From positions 1-64,000 of the forward strand of contig CAKRLC010000001.1 of assembly GCA_934358955.1 (NCBI GenBank): 64,000 bases of DNA, given 5' to 3'. Positions 27,399 to 36,260 of this stretch are shown here, in pieces. The translations under genes were made by a program, and so were the position numbers. The notes under the pieces were generated by a model that saw only the letters and a list, made by a program, of their open reading frames with translations, ran no database searches and was not told where the DNA came from. How positions within the stretch are numbered: position 1 is the stretch's first letter; every line of letters begins with the position of its first letter. This stretch comes from an uncultured Roseburia sp. (lineage in GTDB: Bacteria > Bacillota > Clostridia > Lachnospirales > Lachnospiraceae).

Positions 27399-27941
27399 TT
27401 ATTTCTGTTCTTTTAAAACAGCTTTGTTTTTTACAATGTAATCAATCAGTGAAACAACTGTTAAAATCAGTGCTACATAGGTTAAAATCATACCCAGGAT
27501 CTGGAAAAAGCTGTTCTGGATATTTAAGATCAGCACAATGACCATAAGCATCTGGAAGGTTGTTTTGAACTTGCCCCAGTAGCTGGCAGCGATCACGACT
27601 CCATTATCAGATGCGATCAGACGGAATCCGCTGATGATAAATTCTCTTGCGATAATGATAACTACGATCCATGCAGCAAGCTGGCCGGTCTGGATCAGAC
27701 AGATCATTGCGGAGCAGACAAGCAGCTTATCTGCGAGAGGATCCATAAACTTTCCAAAGTTTGTGACCAGATTATATTTTCTTGCAATCTTTCCGTCTAA
27801 CATGTCTGTCAGACTTGCTACGATAAAAATTGCAACTGCAATATAATTGTTATAACCGGTTGTATTTGGAGTAAGCATAAAAAATACAAAAAACGGAATT
27901 AATATGACACGGAAAATGGTTAATTTGTTAGGTAAATTCAT
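27399..27941 (-). CDS. pgsA: CDP-diacylglycerol-glycerol-3-phosphate 3-phosphatidyltransferase
   Basis: 180 residues, four or more membrane helices. The CDP-alcohol phosphotransferase motif is complete (DMLDGKIARKYNLVTNFGKF then DPLADK). The N-terminus MNLPNKLTIFRVILIPFFV is characteristic of PgsA. It makes phosphatidylglycerol phosphate at the cytoplasmic membrane. It lies between rimO and rsmD, a common order in Firmicutes. Confidence 0.97.
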   Translation of the reverse strand: MNLPNKLTIFRVILIPFFVFFMLTPNTTGYNNYIAVAIFIVASLTDMLDGKIARKYNLVTNFGKFMDPLADKLLVCSAMICLIQTGQLAAWIVVIIIAREFIISGFRLIASDNGVVIAASYWGKFKTTFQMLMVIVLILNIQNSFFQILGMILTYVALILTVVSLIDYIVKNKAVLKEQK

Positions 27942-27997
27942 AATTGCCTTCTTTCTGAAGTCTTTCAGGCTTCTGATTTTTTAATGATATAAAAAAC

Positions 27998-29326
27998 TTA
28001 TGGGTTGACGATCTCTCCGATCAGGTCATATTCATAAGCACCGGTCACCCTGACTTTCACAATATCTCCGGTCATTAACATTTCATCGGTATTGATAAAA
28101 ATATAACCGTCAACATCCGGCGCATCACGGTAGGTTCTTCCGACATAAGCCTGGTCTCCATCTACCTGTCCTTCTATAAAGACATAGAGTTCACGGCCTT
28201 TCATCGCTTCATTCTTATCAAAGCTGATCTCTTCCTGAAGCTCCATAATATCAGCCTGCCAGTCGGCTTTTACTTCTTCATCTACCTGGTCTTCAAATGC
28301 AGCAGCAGGTGTGCCTTCTTCAGGAGAATAGGTAAATGCACCAAGACGGTCAAATTCCATCTCATTAATAAAGCGCATCAGTTCTTCATGCATTTCCTGG
28401 GTTTCACCAGGGAAGCCGCAGATTAAGGTCGTGCGCAATGTAATGTCCGGGATACGCTCGCGTAAATGAGTGATAATGCGGACAAGGTCGGCGTGGTTTG
28501 TACGGCGTCCCATACGTTTTAAAATCGCATCTTCGGAATGCTGAATCGGAATATCGAGATAATGACAGACCTTTTCATTCCGGATCATAGCATCGATCAG
28601 ATCATCGTAAATCTCTTCCGGATAGCAGTACATAATGCGGATCCAGAACAGCCCTGGGATCTTATTCAGTTCATCTAATAAGCGATGTAATGATTTTTCA
28701 CCATACAGATCCATTCCGTAAAGTGTAGTCTCCTGGGCAACAAGGATAAGCTCCTTCGCTCCGTTTGCAACAAGCTCTTTTGCCTGTTCGATCAGATCTT
28801 CCATCGGGACACTGCGGTAATTGCCACGGATATAAGGAATAATGCAGTAAGTACAACGTTTGTTACAGCCTTCTGCAATCTTTAAATAAGCAAAATGACC
28901 GCCGGTTGTTACGCTTCGTTTTGTATGAACAGACGGAAGTCCTTCTAATGTTTTGAAATTTTTGTAAAAATGGCCGTCCAGTGCTTCATGGACCGCATTT
29001 ACGATATCTTCATAAGAATTTGTTCCAAGGATCGCATCTACTTCTGGGATCTCCTGATGGATCTCATCTTTATAGCGCTGTGCCAGACATCCGGTAACGA
29101 TCAATGCCTTCAGCGGTCCTGTCTTTTTGTATTCTGCCATCTCAAGGATCGTATTGACGCTTTCTTCTTTTGCATCATTGATAAAACAGCATGTATTAAT
29201 GACAATGATATCTGCTTCTGTCTCATCATTTGTCATTTCAATACCGTCATCACGAAGCATTCCAAGCATAAATTCTGTATCGACTAAGTTTTTATCACAT
29301 CCAAGGGATACAAATAATAATTTCAT
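27998..29326 (-). CDS. rimO: Ribosomal protein S12 methylthiotransferase RimO
   Basis: 442 residues. The N-terminal UPF0004 domain has its three cysteines (SLGCDKNLVD, INTCCFI, VTGCLAQRY). The radical SAM motif is EGCNKRCTYCIIPYIRGNYRS. A C-terminal TRAM domain follows. It adds a methylthio group to Asp of S12. The closely related MiaB is encoded separately at 53979, so the two paralogues can be told apart by their radical SAM flanks. A terminator lies between rpoZ and this gene. Confidence 0.96.
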   Translation of the reverse strand: MKLLFVSLGCDKNLVDTEFMLGMLRDDGIEMTNDETEADIIVINTCCFINDAKEESVNTILEMAEYKKTGPLKALIVTGCLAQRYKDEIHQEIPEVDAILGTNSYEDIVNAVHEALDGHFYKNFKTLEGLPSVHTKRSVTTGGHFAYLKIAEGCNKRCTYCIIPYIRGNYRSVPMEDLIEQAKELVANGAKELILVAQETTLYGMDLYGEKSLHRLLDELNKIPGLFWIRIMYCYPEEIYDDLIDAMIRNEKVCHYLDIPIQHSEDAILKRMGRRTNHADLVRIITHLRERIPDITLRTTLICGFPGETQEMHEELMRFINEMEFDRLGAFTYSPEEGTPAAAFEDQVDEEVKADWQADIMELQEEISFDKNEAMKGRELYVFIEGQVDGDQAYVGRTYRDAPDVDGYIFINTDEMLMTGDIVKVRVTGAYEYDLIGEIVNP

Positions 29327-29371
29327 GCAGTTCTCTCTTTCTTTTTATAGCTTTTTGTGCAGATGGGAAAA

Positions 29372-29403
29372 GGGCTGCCACACCTTCTATCGTGCAACAG
29401 CCC
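29372..29403 (-). terminator. Terminator/attenuator between rpoZ and rimO
   Basis: On the minus strand GGGCTG pairs with CAGCCC, with inner GCAC/GTGT-type pairing, followed by TTTT. It would partly uncouple rimO-pgsA-rsmD-coaD from the upstream genes. Confidence 0.65.
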
Positions 29404-29417
29404 GTATGGATCTTACA

Positions 29418-29663
29418 TTAGTCCTGATCATCTGACTCAGGAACAATCTTTACTTTGCCTTCATAAAGCTCTTCTACTGCAATGGATAATGGCTTTGGAC
29501 AAGTTGCCTTTTCTGCCATTGGTTCTGCACCGGCAATAATCTGGCGTGCTCTTTTTGCTGTTGCGATCACGATAGAATAACGGCTGTTTACAACTGGTTC
29601 TTCGCCGATCTCAACGTCATTATTTACAACTTTCATTAATTCTACATAAGATGGATGTATCAT
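29418..29663 (-). CDS. rpoZ: RNA polymerase omega subunit
   Basis: 81 residues. The conserved core NSRYSIVIATAKRARQIIAG and KPLSIAVEELYEGKV are present. Omega binds the beta-prime subunit and assists core assembly. It lies 89 bases after gmk, its usual neighbour. Confidence 0.95.
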   Translation of the reverse strand: MIHPSYVELMKVVNNDVEIGEEPVVNSRYSIVIATAKRARQIIAGAEPMAEKATCPKPLSIAVEELYEGKVKIVPESDDQD

Positions 29664-29752
29664 AATATTACCTCTCTTCTGCCTTACGGCTGATTCATTT
29701 TCATTTATTTTTTAAAAAGATATCCGGATCTGTGATATCTTAATGGAAGCTT

Positions 29753-30391
29753 TTATTCCCTGGAGAAAGCAGTTAACTGGTTTCTCATATCGTAGATTGC
29801 AGACAGATTTCTGGAAACACGATAATGCTCATTGCGGATAATAGAATGGACTTCTTCCACACAGGCATCCAATTCGTCGTTTACGATCAGATAATCGTAA
29901 GCTTCAATTCCCTGGGCCTCCTCAACAGCTCTTGACAGCCGGGATTCAATCACACTCATCTCTTCTGTCCCTCTGCCAACCAGACGGTTCTTCAGCTCAT
30001 CGGCACTTGGCGGAGTCACAAACATAAGAAGTGTATCCGGGAATTTTTCTTTTACCTTTAAGGCTCCCTGGATCTCAATCTCTAAAATGACATCCTTGCC
30101 GGCCAAAAGCTGCTCTTCCACATATGCCTTTGGAGTGCCATAATAATTATTGACATATCTTGCATACTCGATCAGCTCATCTGCCTCGATCATTGCCTCA
30201 AATTCCTCTGTTGTCCGGAAAAAGTATTCCACACCATCTGTTTCACCAGGTCTTGGATTTCTTGTGGTTGCGGAAATCGATAATGCATACTGATCAGAAT
30301 AGCGTTTCATGAGCTCTTTCATGATCGTGCCTTTTCCAGAGCCGGAAAATCCGGAAAGTACAATTAAAATACCTTTATTCTTTCGTATCAT
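29753..30391 (-). CDS. gmk: Guanylate kinase
   Basis: 212 residues from the ATG at 30391, which has AGAGG at 6 bases; the open frame extends six codons further without a ribosome site. The P-loop is LSGFSGSGKGTIMKEL, and GMP-binding residues lie in SATTRNPRPGETDGVEYFF. It converts GMP to GDP. The start overlaps the end of remA by 17 bases. Confidence 0.97.
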   Translation of the reverse strand: MIRKNKGILIVLSGFSGSGKGTIMKELMKRYSDQYALSISATTRNPRPGETDGVEYFFRTTEEFEAMIEADELIEYARYVNNYYGTPKAYVEEQLLAGKDVILEIEIQGALKVKEKFPDTLLMFVTPPSADELKNRLVGRGTEEMSVIESRLSRAVEEAQGIEAYDYLIVNDELDACVEEVHSIIRNEHYRVSRNLSAIYDMRNQLTAFSRE

Positions 30392-30644
30392 AGTCAACCT
30401 CTGCTGCATTTCCGTTAAAACGTCCAGCCAGTGTTTCCGGCTGTAATGCAGATAAAATAATTTTATTGTTTTCTGTAAAAATCACACTCTTCGTTCTGCG
30501 TCCCTGTGTCGCATCGATCAGGATCTCAGCTTCTTTGCCGCGCCCGATCATCCGTTTGGCTGGTGCAGAATCAGAGGAGATAATACTGACAATCTTATCG
30601 GTATTCACCATATTACCGAATCCGATGTTCATTAACTTTGCCAT
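30375..30644 (-). CDS. remA: RemA family regulatory protein (DUF370)
   Basis: 89 residues: MAKLMNIGFGNMVNTDKIVS and DATQGRRTKSVIFTENNKII are signatures of RemA/DUF370. In B. subtilis RemA is a DNA-binding activator of matrix genes and osmoprotection. The yicC-remA-gmk-rpoZ order is conserved well beyond biofilm formers, so its role here is not certain. Confidence 0.95.
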   Translation of the reverse strand: MAKLMNIGFGNMVNTDKIVSIISSDSAPAKRMIGRGKEAEILIDATQGRRTKSVIFTENNKIILSALQPETLAGRFNGNAAEVDYDTKE

Positions 30645-30655
30645 ATAAAATCCTT

Positions 30656-31534
30656 CTATTCAATATTCTGGATCTGTTCACGGACTTTTTCAATATCAGT
30701 TTTCAGATTAATACCCGTGTCAGAAATCTCAAGGTCATTTGCTTTGGAAAGAATCGTATTTGCTTCACGGTTCATCTCCTGGGCGATGAAATCAAGCTTA
30801 CGGCCAATGCTTCCGCCGGCCTCTAACGCTTCCTTTGTACCTCTGATATGGCTTCTTAAACGTACCGTTTCTTCATCTACACAGATCTTATCGGCAAATA
30901 TGGTCACTTCTGTTGCAATACGGCCATCATCGATCTGCCTGTCTGCAAGAAGCTCCTTTACCTTATTCTCAAGGCGTTCCCTGTACTCTTTCATAATGAC
31001 AGGGGACCGTTCCTCAATAAAATCAACATACGTAAGCATCTGATCCAGCTTGCCACAAAGATCCTGCTTTAAGTGTTCCCCTTCTGCAATGCGGCTTGCA
31101 ACGAACTGTTCTGCTGCTCCGCGGATCGCTTTTTCAAGGCCTGCCCATAACTCCTGCTCATCTGCCTCTACCTGCTCCATCGTGAATACATCCGGATAGC
31201 GGGATAACGTACTGACTCTGATATCATTCTCAAGACCAAACTTGTCTGCCATGCTGTTTAAATGCATCAGATATTCACCTGCCAGATCTTCATTATATCT
31301 TAAGGCAAAATTATCTTCCGAAAAATCTTCATATGTGATATACAGATCAACCTTTCCGCGTTCCATATATTCTTTCAGAAGATTTCTGATCGTGCTTTCA
31401 AAAAAATTGAGTGCCTTAGGCATCTTAATATTCACATCAAGATAACGATGATTGACTGACTTCATCTCTACCGTGTATTTACGATTCCCTTCGGTCACTT
31501 CACATCGACCAAAACCGGTCATGCTTTTGATCAT
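30656..31534 (-). CDS. YicC family endoribonuclease-type protein
   Basis: 292 residues from the ATG at 31534, chosen because MIKSMTGFGRCEV is the family N-terminus and AAAGGTG lies upstream; the frame is open for 11 more codons. YicC_N covers about 1-155 and DUF1732 the C-terminal end (GRKLDFIAQEMNREANTILSK). Recent work describes YicC homologues as endoribonucleases. It is the first gene of the gmk-rpoZ operon. Confidence 0.94.
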   Translation of the reverse strand: MIKSMTGFGRCEVTEGNRKYTVEMKSVNHRYLDVNIKMPKALNFFESTIRNLLKEYMERGKVDLYITYEDFSEDNFALRYNEDLAGEYLMHLNSMADKFGLENDIRVSTLSRYPDVFTMEQVEADEQELWAGLEKAIRGAAEQFVASRIAEGEHLKQDLCGKLDQMLTYVDFIEERSPVIMKEYRERLENKVKELLADRQIDDGRIATEVTIFADKICVDEETVRLRSHIRGTKEALEAGGSIGRKLDFIAQEMNREANTILSKANDLEISDTGINLKTDIEKVREQIQNIE

Positions 31535-31602
31535 AATATTCTCACACCTTTCCATACCTCGCATCACATGCTCTAAAATATACTGTATGCATAGGTAATT
31601 TT

Positions 31603-31631
31603 ATTATAAATCGAAAGTGGGATGGCGTCAA
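31603..31631 (-). promoter_or_regulatory. SigA promoter of yicC-remA-gmk
   Basis: TTGACG (31631-31626), 17 bases, TATAAT (31608-31603). The remainder of the 31535-31897 gap holds a solo palindrome arm at 31699-31746 and nothing else recognised. Confidence 0.85.
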
Positions 31632-31698
31632 TATTTTTCTTCCACTTCCCGTATGTCCTGTTACTGCTTCTGTTATTGCTCCTTGCAATATTTTTTTT

Positions 31699-31746
31699 GC
31701 AATCTGCCAGCATAAAGTTAAAGACAGACTTTTTGACACCCGAATC
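31699..31746. repeat. Solo arm of the palindrome family
   Basis: These 48 bases align with the right end of the large palindrome at 37553-37830 (37761-37806): both run from GCAAT through CCA and AAAGTTA to TTTTTGACACCCGAATC. No matching left arm was found nearby, so this is a decayed or partial copy. Confidence 0.6.
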
Positions 31747-31897
31747 TTGCTGTGCGTCCAGGTACGGTTACTCGAATAAAAAATGATGATATGGAACATA
31801 ATAAATGCAAATGCTGATCTTAAGATATTTATTTTCAGCATGAAAACAGATTGCCGAGGTTAGGGTAAAGGGAAAATATAAAATGGAGGAAATGATT

Positions 31898-32326
31898 ATG
31901 TCCGATACGGTAAAACTATTGCGTGAATGTAATTCCGGTATTCAGATGGCTGTTTTTTCAATGGATGAGATCCTGGAGAAGGTAAAGGATGAAAGTCTGC
32001 ATGAATTATTGGAAAAATCCAAAGAAAAACATGAAAAGCTTGGTGATGAAGCACATCTGCTTCTGATAGAATGCGGGGATGAAGTCAAAGAACCGAATAT
32101 GCTGACAAAGGGTATGTCATGGATGAAAACAAATGCAAAGGTTTTCATGGACGACAGTGATAAAACAATTGCTGAACTGATCGTGGATGGGTGCGACATG
32201 GGAATCAAAACGCTCTGCCGCTATGAAAATGAGTATACCGGAGCAGAGGAAAGAGCGGTCCGGCTGACAGAGGAACTGATCCGGCTGGAAGAAAAATTAA
32301 GACAGGATCTGAGAAAGTATTTGTAA
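31898..32326 (+). CDS. Helical bundle protein of unknown function (DUF2383/ferritin-like in appearance)
   Basis: 142 residues from the ATG at 31898, which has GGAGG 8 bases upstream; earlier in-frame ATGs overlap that site. The sequence is almost wholly helical and charged (LLRECNSGIQMAVFSMDEI, LHELLEKSKEKHEKLGDEAH, ELIRLEEKLRQDLRKYL), suggesting a four-helix bundle like small ferritin-like or stress proteins. Family assignment is by general resemblance only. It stands alone between palindromic repeats. Confidence 0.7.
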   Translation: MSDTVKLLRECNSGIQMAVFSMDEILEKVKDESLHELLEKSKEKHEKLGDEAHLLLIECGDEVKEPNMLTKGMSWMKTNAKVFMDDSDKTIAELIVDGCDMGIKTLCRYENEYTGAEERAVRLTEELIRLEEKLRQDLRKYL

Positions 32327-32337
32327 TGATTTTTGCT

Positions 32338-32384
32338 GTCAGATTACACAAAGAATATTCGAAGCTTGCTTTGTGTAATCTGAC
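32338..32384. repeat. Stem-only miniature palindrome
   Basis: A perfect 16-base inverted repeat (GTCAGATTACACAAAG / CTTTGTGTAATCTGAC) with a 15-base loop, between convergent genes. The arm resembles the CAGATTACGTAAAAG arm of the full palindrome at 37102-37323. No T-run follows, so it is not a classical terminator, although it may act as one. Confidence 0.6.
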
Positions 32385-32441
32385 TATGCAGCTAAAATGC
32401 CATATGATCGCCCCTGGCGTCCTTTTGGCAAAAATTTATAT

Positions 32442-34244
32442 TTATGCTTCTACTAATGCTTCCATTTCTTTGATGATCTCACCAAAGGAATTCAATGCAT
32501 CCTGGATCGGTGCCGGTGTTTCAAGGTTTACGCCGGCAATTTTAAGCAGTTCAACCGGAGCCATGGAGCAGCCGCCGGATAAGAATTTTTTATAGCGTTC
32601 TACGGCAGGAGCACCCTCTTCTAAAATCTTATGTGCAACAGAGAATGCAGCACAATAACTGGTTGCATACTGATAAACATAGAAATTGTAATAAAAATGA
32701 GGGATTCTTGCCCATTCATAACCGATCTGCTCATCTGAAATAATATCAGATCCGTAATATTTTTTATTAAGCTCAAGATATACATTGCTTAAGTTGTCAG
32801 CATTTAAGCTTTCGCCGTCTTCATACATCTTATTTGTAAGCATCTCATACTCTGCAAATTGAGTCTGACGGTAAACAGTTCCCTTGAAGCTGTCAAGATA
32901 ATGGTTCAGCAGATAGGCACGCTCTTTTTTATCGGTTGTATTCTTCAGGAGATATTCCATCAGAAGGATTTCATTACAGGTAGATGCTACTTCTGCAACA
33001 AAAATCTTATACTCTGCATAAATGTATGGCTGAGTCTCGTTTGAATAATAAGAATGCATTGCATGTCCCATCTCATGTGCTAATGTAAACATATCGTCTA
33101 ATGTTCCGTTGTAATTTAAAAGGACATATGGGTGGCAGCCGTAAGCTCCGGCAGAGTAAGCACCGCTTCTCTTTCCCTGATTCTCGTAAACATCGATCCA
33201 GCGGTTTTCAAAGCCTTCTCTTACCTTATTCACATAGTCTTCCCCTAATGGTGCAAGCGCTTTTAAAACGGTCTCTTTTGCTTCTTCAAAAGGAATTTCC
33301 TTTGCCATATCCGGGATCATTGGTGTATAGATATCATACATATGAAGCTCATCATAACCAAGGCATTTTTTGCGCAGGGAAACATACTGGTGCATCTTAT
33401 CAAGGTTCTGATTTACCGTGTCGATCAGGTTGTGATATACACTGGAAGAAACGTTATTTGCATCTACCGCACATTCCAGGGATGAGGTATAATTTCTTGC
33501 TTTTGAGTGGAATACCTGCTGTTTTATATTGCCGGAATAGAGACTTGCAGATGTATTTAAAAACTGTTTGTAGGTCGCATATAGCTTTTCAAAGGCTTCT
33601 TTTCTTACACGTCTGTCAGCAGACTGCAGAAACTGTCCGTACCGTCCATGAGTAATACGTACTTTTTCACCTTTTTCGTCTTCAATTTCAGGGAAGATGA
33701 GATCTGCATTATTCAAAATAGAAAAAGTATCTGCCGGTGTCTGGCTCATTTCTGCTGTCATTGCAAGTAGCTTCTCCATTTCTGCGGAAAGGCAGTGCTC
33801 CTTCATCCGGCGGATCTCTTCGATCTGTTTTCGATAAAGTTCAAGCGCAGGGATTTCTGCAAAAAATGCTTCTAATGTGTCATCCGATGCTGCAATGATC
33901 TCCGGATCGACAAATGCTGTCCTGCTGCCTGTTTCTGCATAAAGGGAATATGCTTTTGCAGACATGGACTGATGTGCAGTATTTGTCTGGTCTTCATCAA
34001 ACAGACGTTCCGCATAATTAAATGCCTTGTCGAGTTTTTCACCGGCTGCGGCAAACTGCTCTAAAACAGTGAACAGATTCTGTGCGGTTGCGGTTACTTT
34101 TCCTTCGTATGAAACAATGGTGTCAACGATGCCGGAGATGGTTTTTAATTCCTGCTCCCAGGCCTCATCATTTTCATACATATCCTTCGTGTTCCATGTA
34201 TTTTCTTCTTTTACTTCGCTTCTTTTTAATAATTCTGTTGCCAT
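32442..34244 (-). CDS. pepF: Oligoendopeptidase F
   Basis: 600 residues, full length for M3B peptidases. The zinc site is LAHEMGHAMHSYYSNE (HExxH) with the downstream ligand Glu in AEVASTCNEILLMEYLL. It degrades 7-17-residue peptides in the cytoplasm. It is monocistronic, divergent from rqcH, and shares a promoter region with it. Confidence 0.97.
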   Translation of the reverse strand: MATELLKRSEVKEENTWNTKDMYENDEAWEQELKTISGIVDTIVSYEGKVTATAQNLFTVLEQFAAAGEKLDKAFNYAERLFDEDQTNTAHQSMSAKAYSLYAETGSRTAFVDPEIIAASDDTLEAFFAEIPALELYRKQIEEIRRMKEHCLSAEMEKLLAMTAEMSQTPADTFSILNNADLIFPEIEDEKGEKVRITHGRYGQFLQSADRRVRKEAFEKLYATYKQFLNTSASLYSGNIKQQVFHSKARNYTSSLECAVDANNVSSSVYHNLIDTVNQNLDKMHQYVSLRKKCLGYDELHMYDIYTPMIPDMAKEIPFEEAKETVLKALAPLGEDYVNKVREGFENRWIDVYENQGKRSGAYSAGAYGCHPYVLLNYNGTLDDMFTLAHEMGHAMHSYYSNETQPYIYAEYKIFVAEVASTCNEILLMEYLLKNTTDKKERAYLLNHYLDSFKGTVYRQTQFAEYEMLTNKMYEDGESLNADNLSNVYLELNKKYYGSDIISDEQIGYEWARIPHFYYNFYVYQYATSYCAAFSVAHKILEEGAPAVERYKKFLSGGCSMAPVELLKIAGVNLETPAPIQDALNSFGEIIKEMEALVEA

Positions 34245-34336
34245 ATAAAATAACTTCTCCTTTCCAACGCACTCCTTGTTCCTTCCATCTTTAAATTAAG
34301 ATGGCAGAAAAAACATGATGCGTACACAGCTCTTTC

Positions 34337-34365
34337 ATTCTATCATACGGTTGGTAGGAAAACAA
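34337..34365 (-). promoter_or_regulatory. Promoter of pepF
   Basis: TTGTTT (34365-34360), 17 bases, TAGAAT (34342-34337). Back to back with the rqcH promoter; the dyad ACAAG-TTTG-CTTGT (34362-34375) overlaps both -35 regions. Confidence 0.65.
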
Positions 34366-34371
34366 GTTTGC

Positions 34372-34400
34372 TTGTCAACTATCGCAGAATCTATTATAAT
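34372..34400 (+). promoter_or_regulatory. SigA promoter of rqcH
   Basis: TTGTCA (34372-34377), 17 bases, TATAAT (34395-34400). Confidence 0.85.
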
Positions 34401-34436
34401 AAAGCGGATATTATGAAATAAAGGAGTTCTTTTACA

Positions 34437-36179
34437 ATGGCATTAGATGGATTTGTAATTTCAAATATAGTACATGAGCTGAATCAGACAGTTTTAAATG
34501 CAAAAATAAGCAAAATCGCACAGCCGGAAACGGACGAGCTTCTGTTTACCTGCAAAGGGACAAACGGGCAGTTCCGCCTTGCCATGTCTGCAAGTGCCTC
34601 GCTTCCGTTTTTATATCTGACAGATCAGAATAAGCCAAGCCCAATGACGGCACCGAACTTTTGTATGGTGCTGCGTAAGCATATTGCAAATGGCCGGATC
34701 GTAAAGATTTATCAGCCGCACATGGAGCGTATCATCCAGTTTGATATTGAACATCTTGATGAACTTGGAGATCTGTGTCAAAAAACGCTGATCGTCGAGC
34801 TTATGGGAAAACACAGTAATATTATTTTCTGCAATAGTGAAGGAAAAATCATTGACAGTATCAAGCGGGTTTCATCTATGATGAGCTCCCTGCGAGAGGT
34901 CCTTCCAGGAAGGGACTATTGTATCCCGGCAACGCAGGATGACCGGTTAAATCCACTTGAAGTGACCGAGCAAGCTTTTATGGAATCTGTCATGACAAAG
35001 CCTCTGTCTATTACCAAAGCGCTGTACACGTCGTTTACCGGATTAAGTCCGCTGCTCGCTTCCGAGATCTGCTACCGCAGTTCGATCGATGGGGATATGC
35101 CGGTAGATTCTCTTGATGAAAATGGGAAAAAACATTTATACAACAATCTTTCCTGGATCATGGAAGATGTAAAAAATCATCATTATCAGCCCAATATTAT
35201 TTTTAAGGGAAAGGAACCGATTGATTTTTCCTGCATCCGTCTGACGCAGTTTGCCGATTATGACGCAAGGGAATATGATTCTATCTCCAAAGTATTAGAG
35301 GAATACTATGCACAGAAAAACGTGTATACAAGGATTCGTCAGAAATCAGTTGATTTAAGAAAAATTGTCACAACAGCATTGGAACGTAACCGTAAGAAAT
35401 TCCAGCTTCAGGAAAAACAGTTAAAGGACACGGAAAAACGTGAAAAATATAAAGTATACGGCGAATTGATCCATACTTACGGCTATGGTCTTGAAGAAGG
35501 CGCCAAAAAGCTGGATGCACTGAATTATTATACGAACGAAATGATCACCATCCCACTTGATCCTCAGCTGGATGCAAAGGAAAATGCCCAGAAATATTTT
35601 GACCGTTATAATAAGTTGAAACGTACATATGAAGCATTAATTACACTGACTGCGGAAACGCAGACAGAGATCGACCATCTCGAAAGTATTGCAACTGCGC
35701 TTGATATAGCACTGACCGAGGATGATCTTGTCCAGATCAAAGAGGAACTTGTGGAATTTGGCTATATTAAGCGGAAAAAGACAGATAAAAAAGCAAAAAT
35801 CAAGAGCAGACCTTTCCACTACCGCTCTTCTGATGGGTATGATATTTATGTTGGAAAAAATAATTATCAGAATGATGAACTGACATTCAAGTTTGCGACC
35901 GGAAATGACTGGTGGTTCCATGCAAAAGGAATGCCTGGCTCTCATGTGATCGTCAAGTCGAATAATGAAGAACTTCCTGACCGCGTTTTTGAGGAGGCAG
36001 GCATGTTAGCAGGTTACTATTCCAAGGGGCGTGATAATGAAAAGGTGGAGATTGATTATCTCCAGAAAAAGAACGTGAAGAAGCCGAATGGAGCTGCACC
36101 GGGATTTGTTGTCTATTACACCAACTACTCTCTTACGATCCATCCGGATATTTCAGGGCTGACATTGATCTCTGATTAA
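34437..36179 (+). CDS. rqcH: NFACT family ribosome quality control factor RqcH
   Basis: 580 residues. NFACT-N covers about 1-190, followed by HhH and long coiled-coil segments (about 300-430), then NFACT-R with YRSSDGYDIYVGKNNYQND and DWWFHAKGMPGSHVIV. RqcH binds obstructed 50S subunits and adds C-terminal alanine tails. The conserved Asp97-Arg98 pair of B. subtilis RqcH is Glu97-Arg98 here. Older annotation would call it a fibronectin-binding protein. AAGGAG precedes the ATG. Confidence 0.95.
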   Translation: MALDGFVISNIVHELNQTVLNAKISKIAQPETDELLFTCKGTNGQFRLAMSASASLPFLYLTDQNKPSPMTAPNFCMVLRKHIANGRIVKIYQPHMERIIQFDIEHLDELGDLCQKTLIVELMGKHSNIIFCNSEGKIIDSIKRVSSMMSSLREVLPGRDYCIPATQDDRLNPLEVTEQAFMESVMTKPLSITKALYTSFTGLSPLLASEICYRSSIDGDMPVDSLDENGKKHLYNNLSWIMEDVKNHHYQPNIIFKGKEPIDFSCIRLTQFADYDAREYDSISKVLEEYYAQKNVYTRIRQKSVDLRKIVTTALERNRKKFQLQEKQLKDTEKREKYKVYGELIHTYGYGLEEGAKKLDALNYYTNEMITIPLDPQLDAKENAQKYFDRYNKLKRTYEALITLTAETQTEIDHLESIATALDIALTEDDLVQIKEELVEFGYIKRKKTDKKAKIKSRPFHYRSSDGYDIYVGKNNYQNDELTFKFATGNDWWFHAKGMPGSHVIVKSNNEELPDRVFEEAGMLAGYYSKGRDNEKVEIDYLQKKNVKKPNGAAPGFVVYYTNYSLTIHPDISGLTLISD

Positions 36180-36208
36180 AATCGGACAAAAAGATCATAT
36201 TTAAGTCT

Positions 36209-36260
36209 GTATTAGCAGATTGCAAAAAGAAACCTGAACTATTTTTGCAATCTCTAATAC
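36209..36260. repeat. Stem-only miniature palindrome between convergent genes
   Basis: GTATTAG and AGATTGCAAAAA pair with TTTTTGCAATCT and CTAATAC around a 13-base loop. The inner arm resembles the AGATTGTAAAAAGAAA arm of the copy at 44017-44253. The right end includes the stop codon of the PHP gene. It may terminate both genes. Confidence 0.6.

Noticed and set aside
33101-33655. 184-codon open frame antisense to pepF
   Set aside because: No recognisable family, no start signal, and it lies entirely over the conserved pepF catalytic region.
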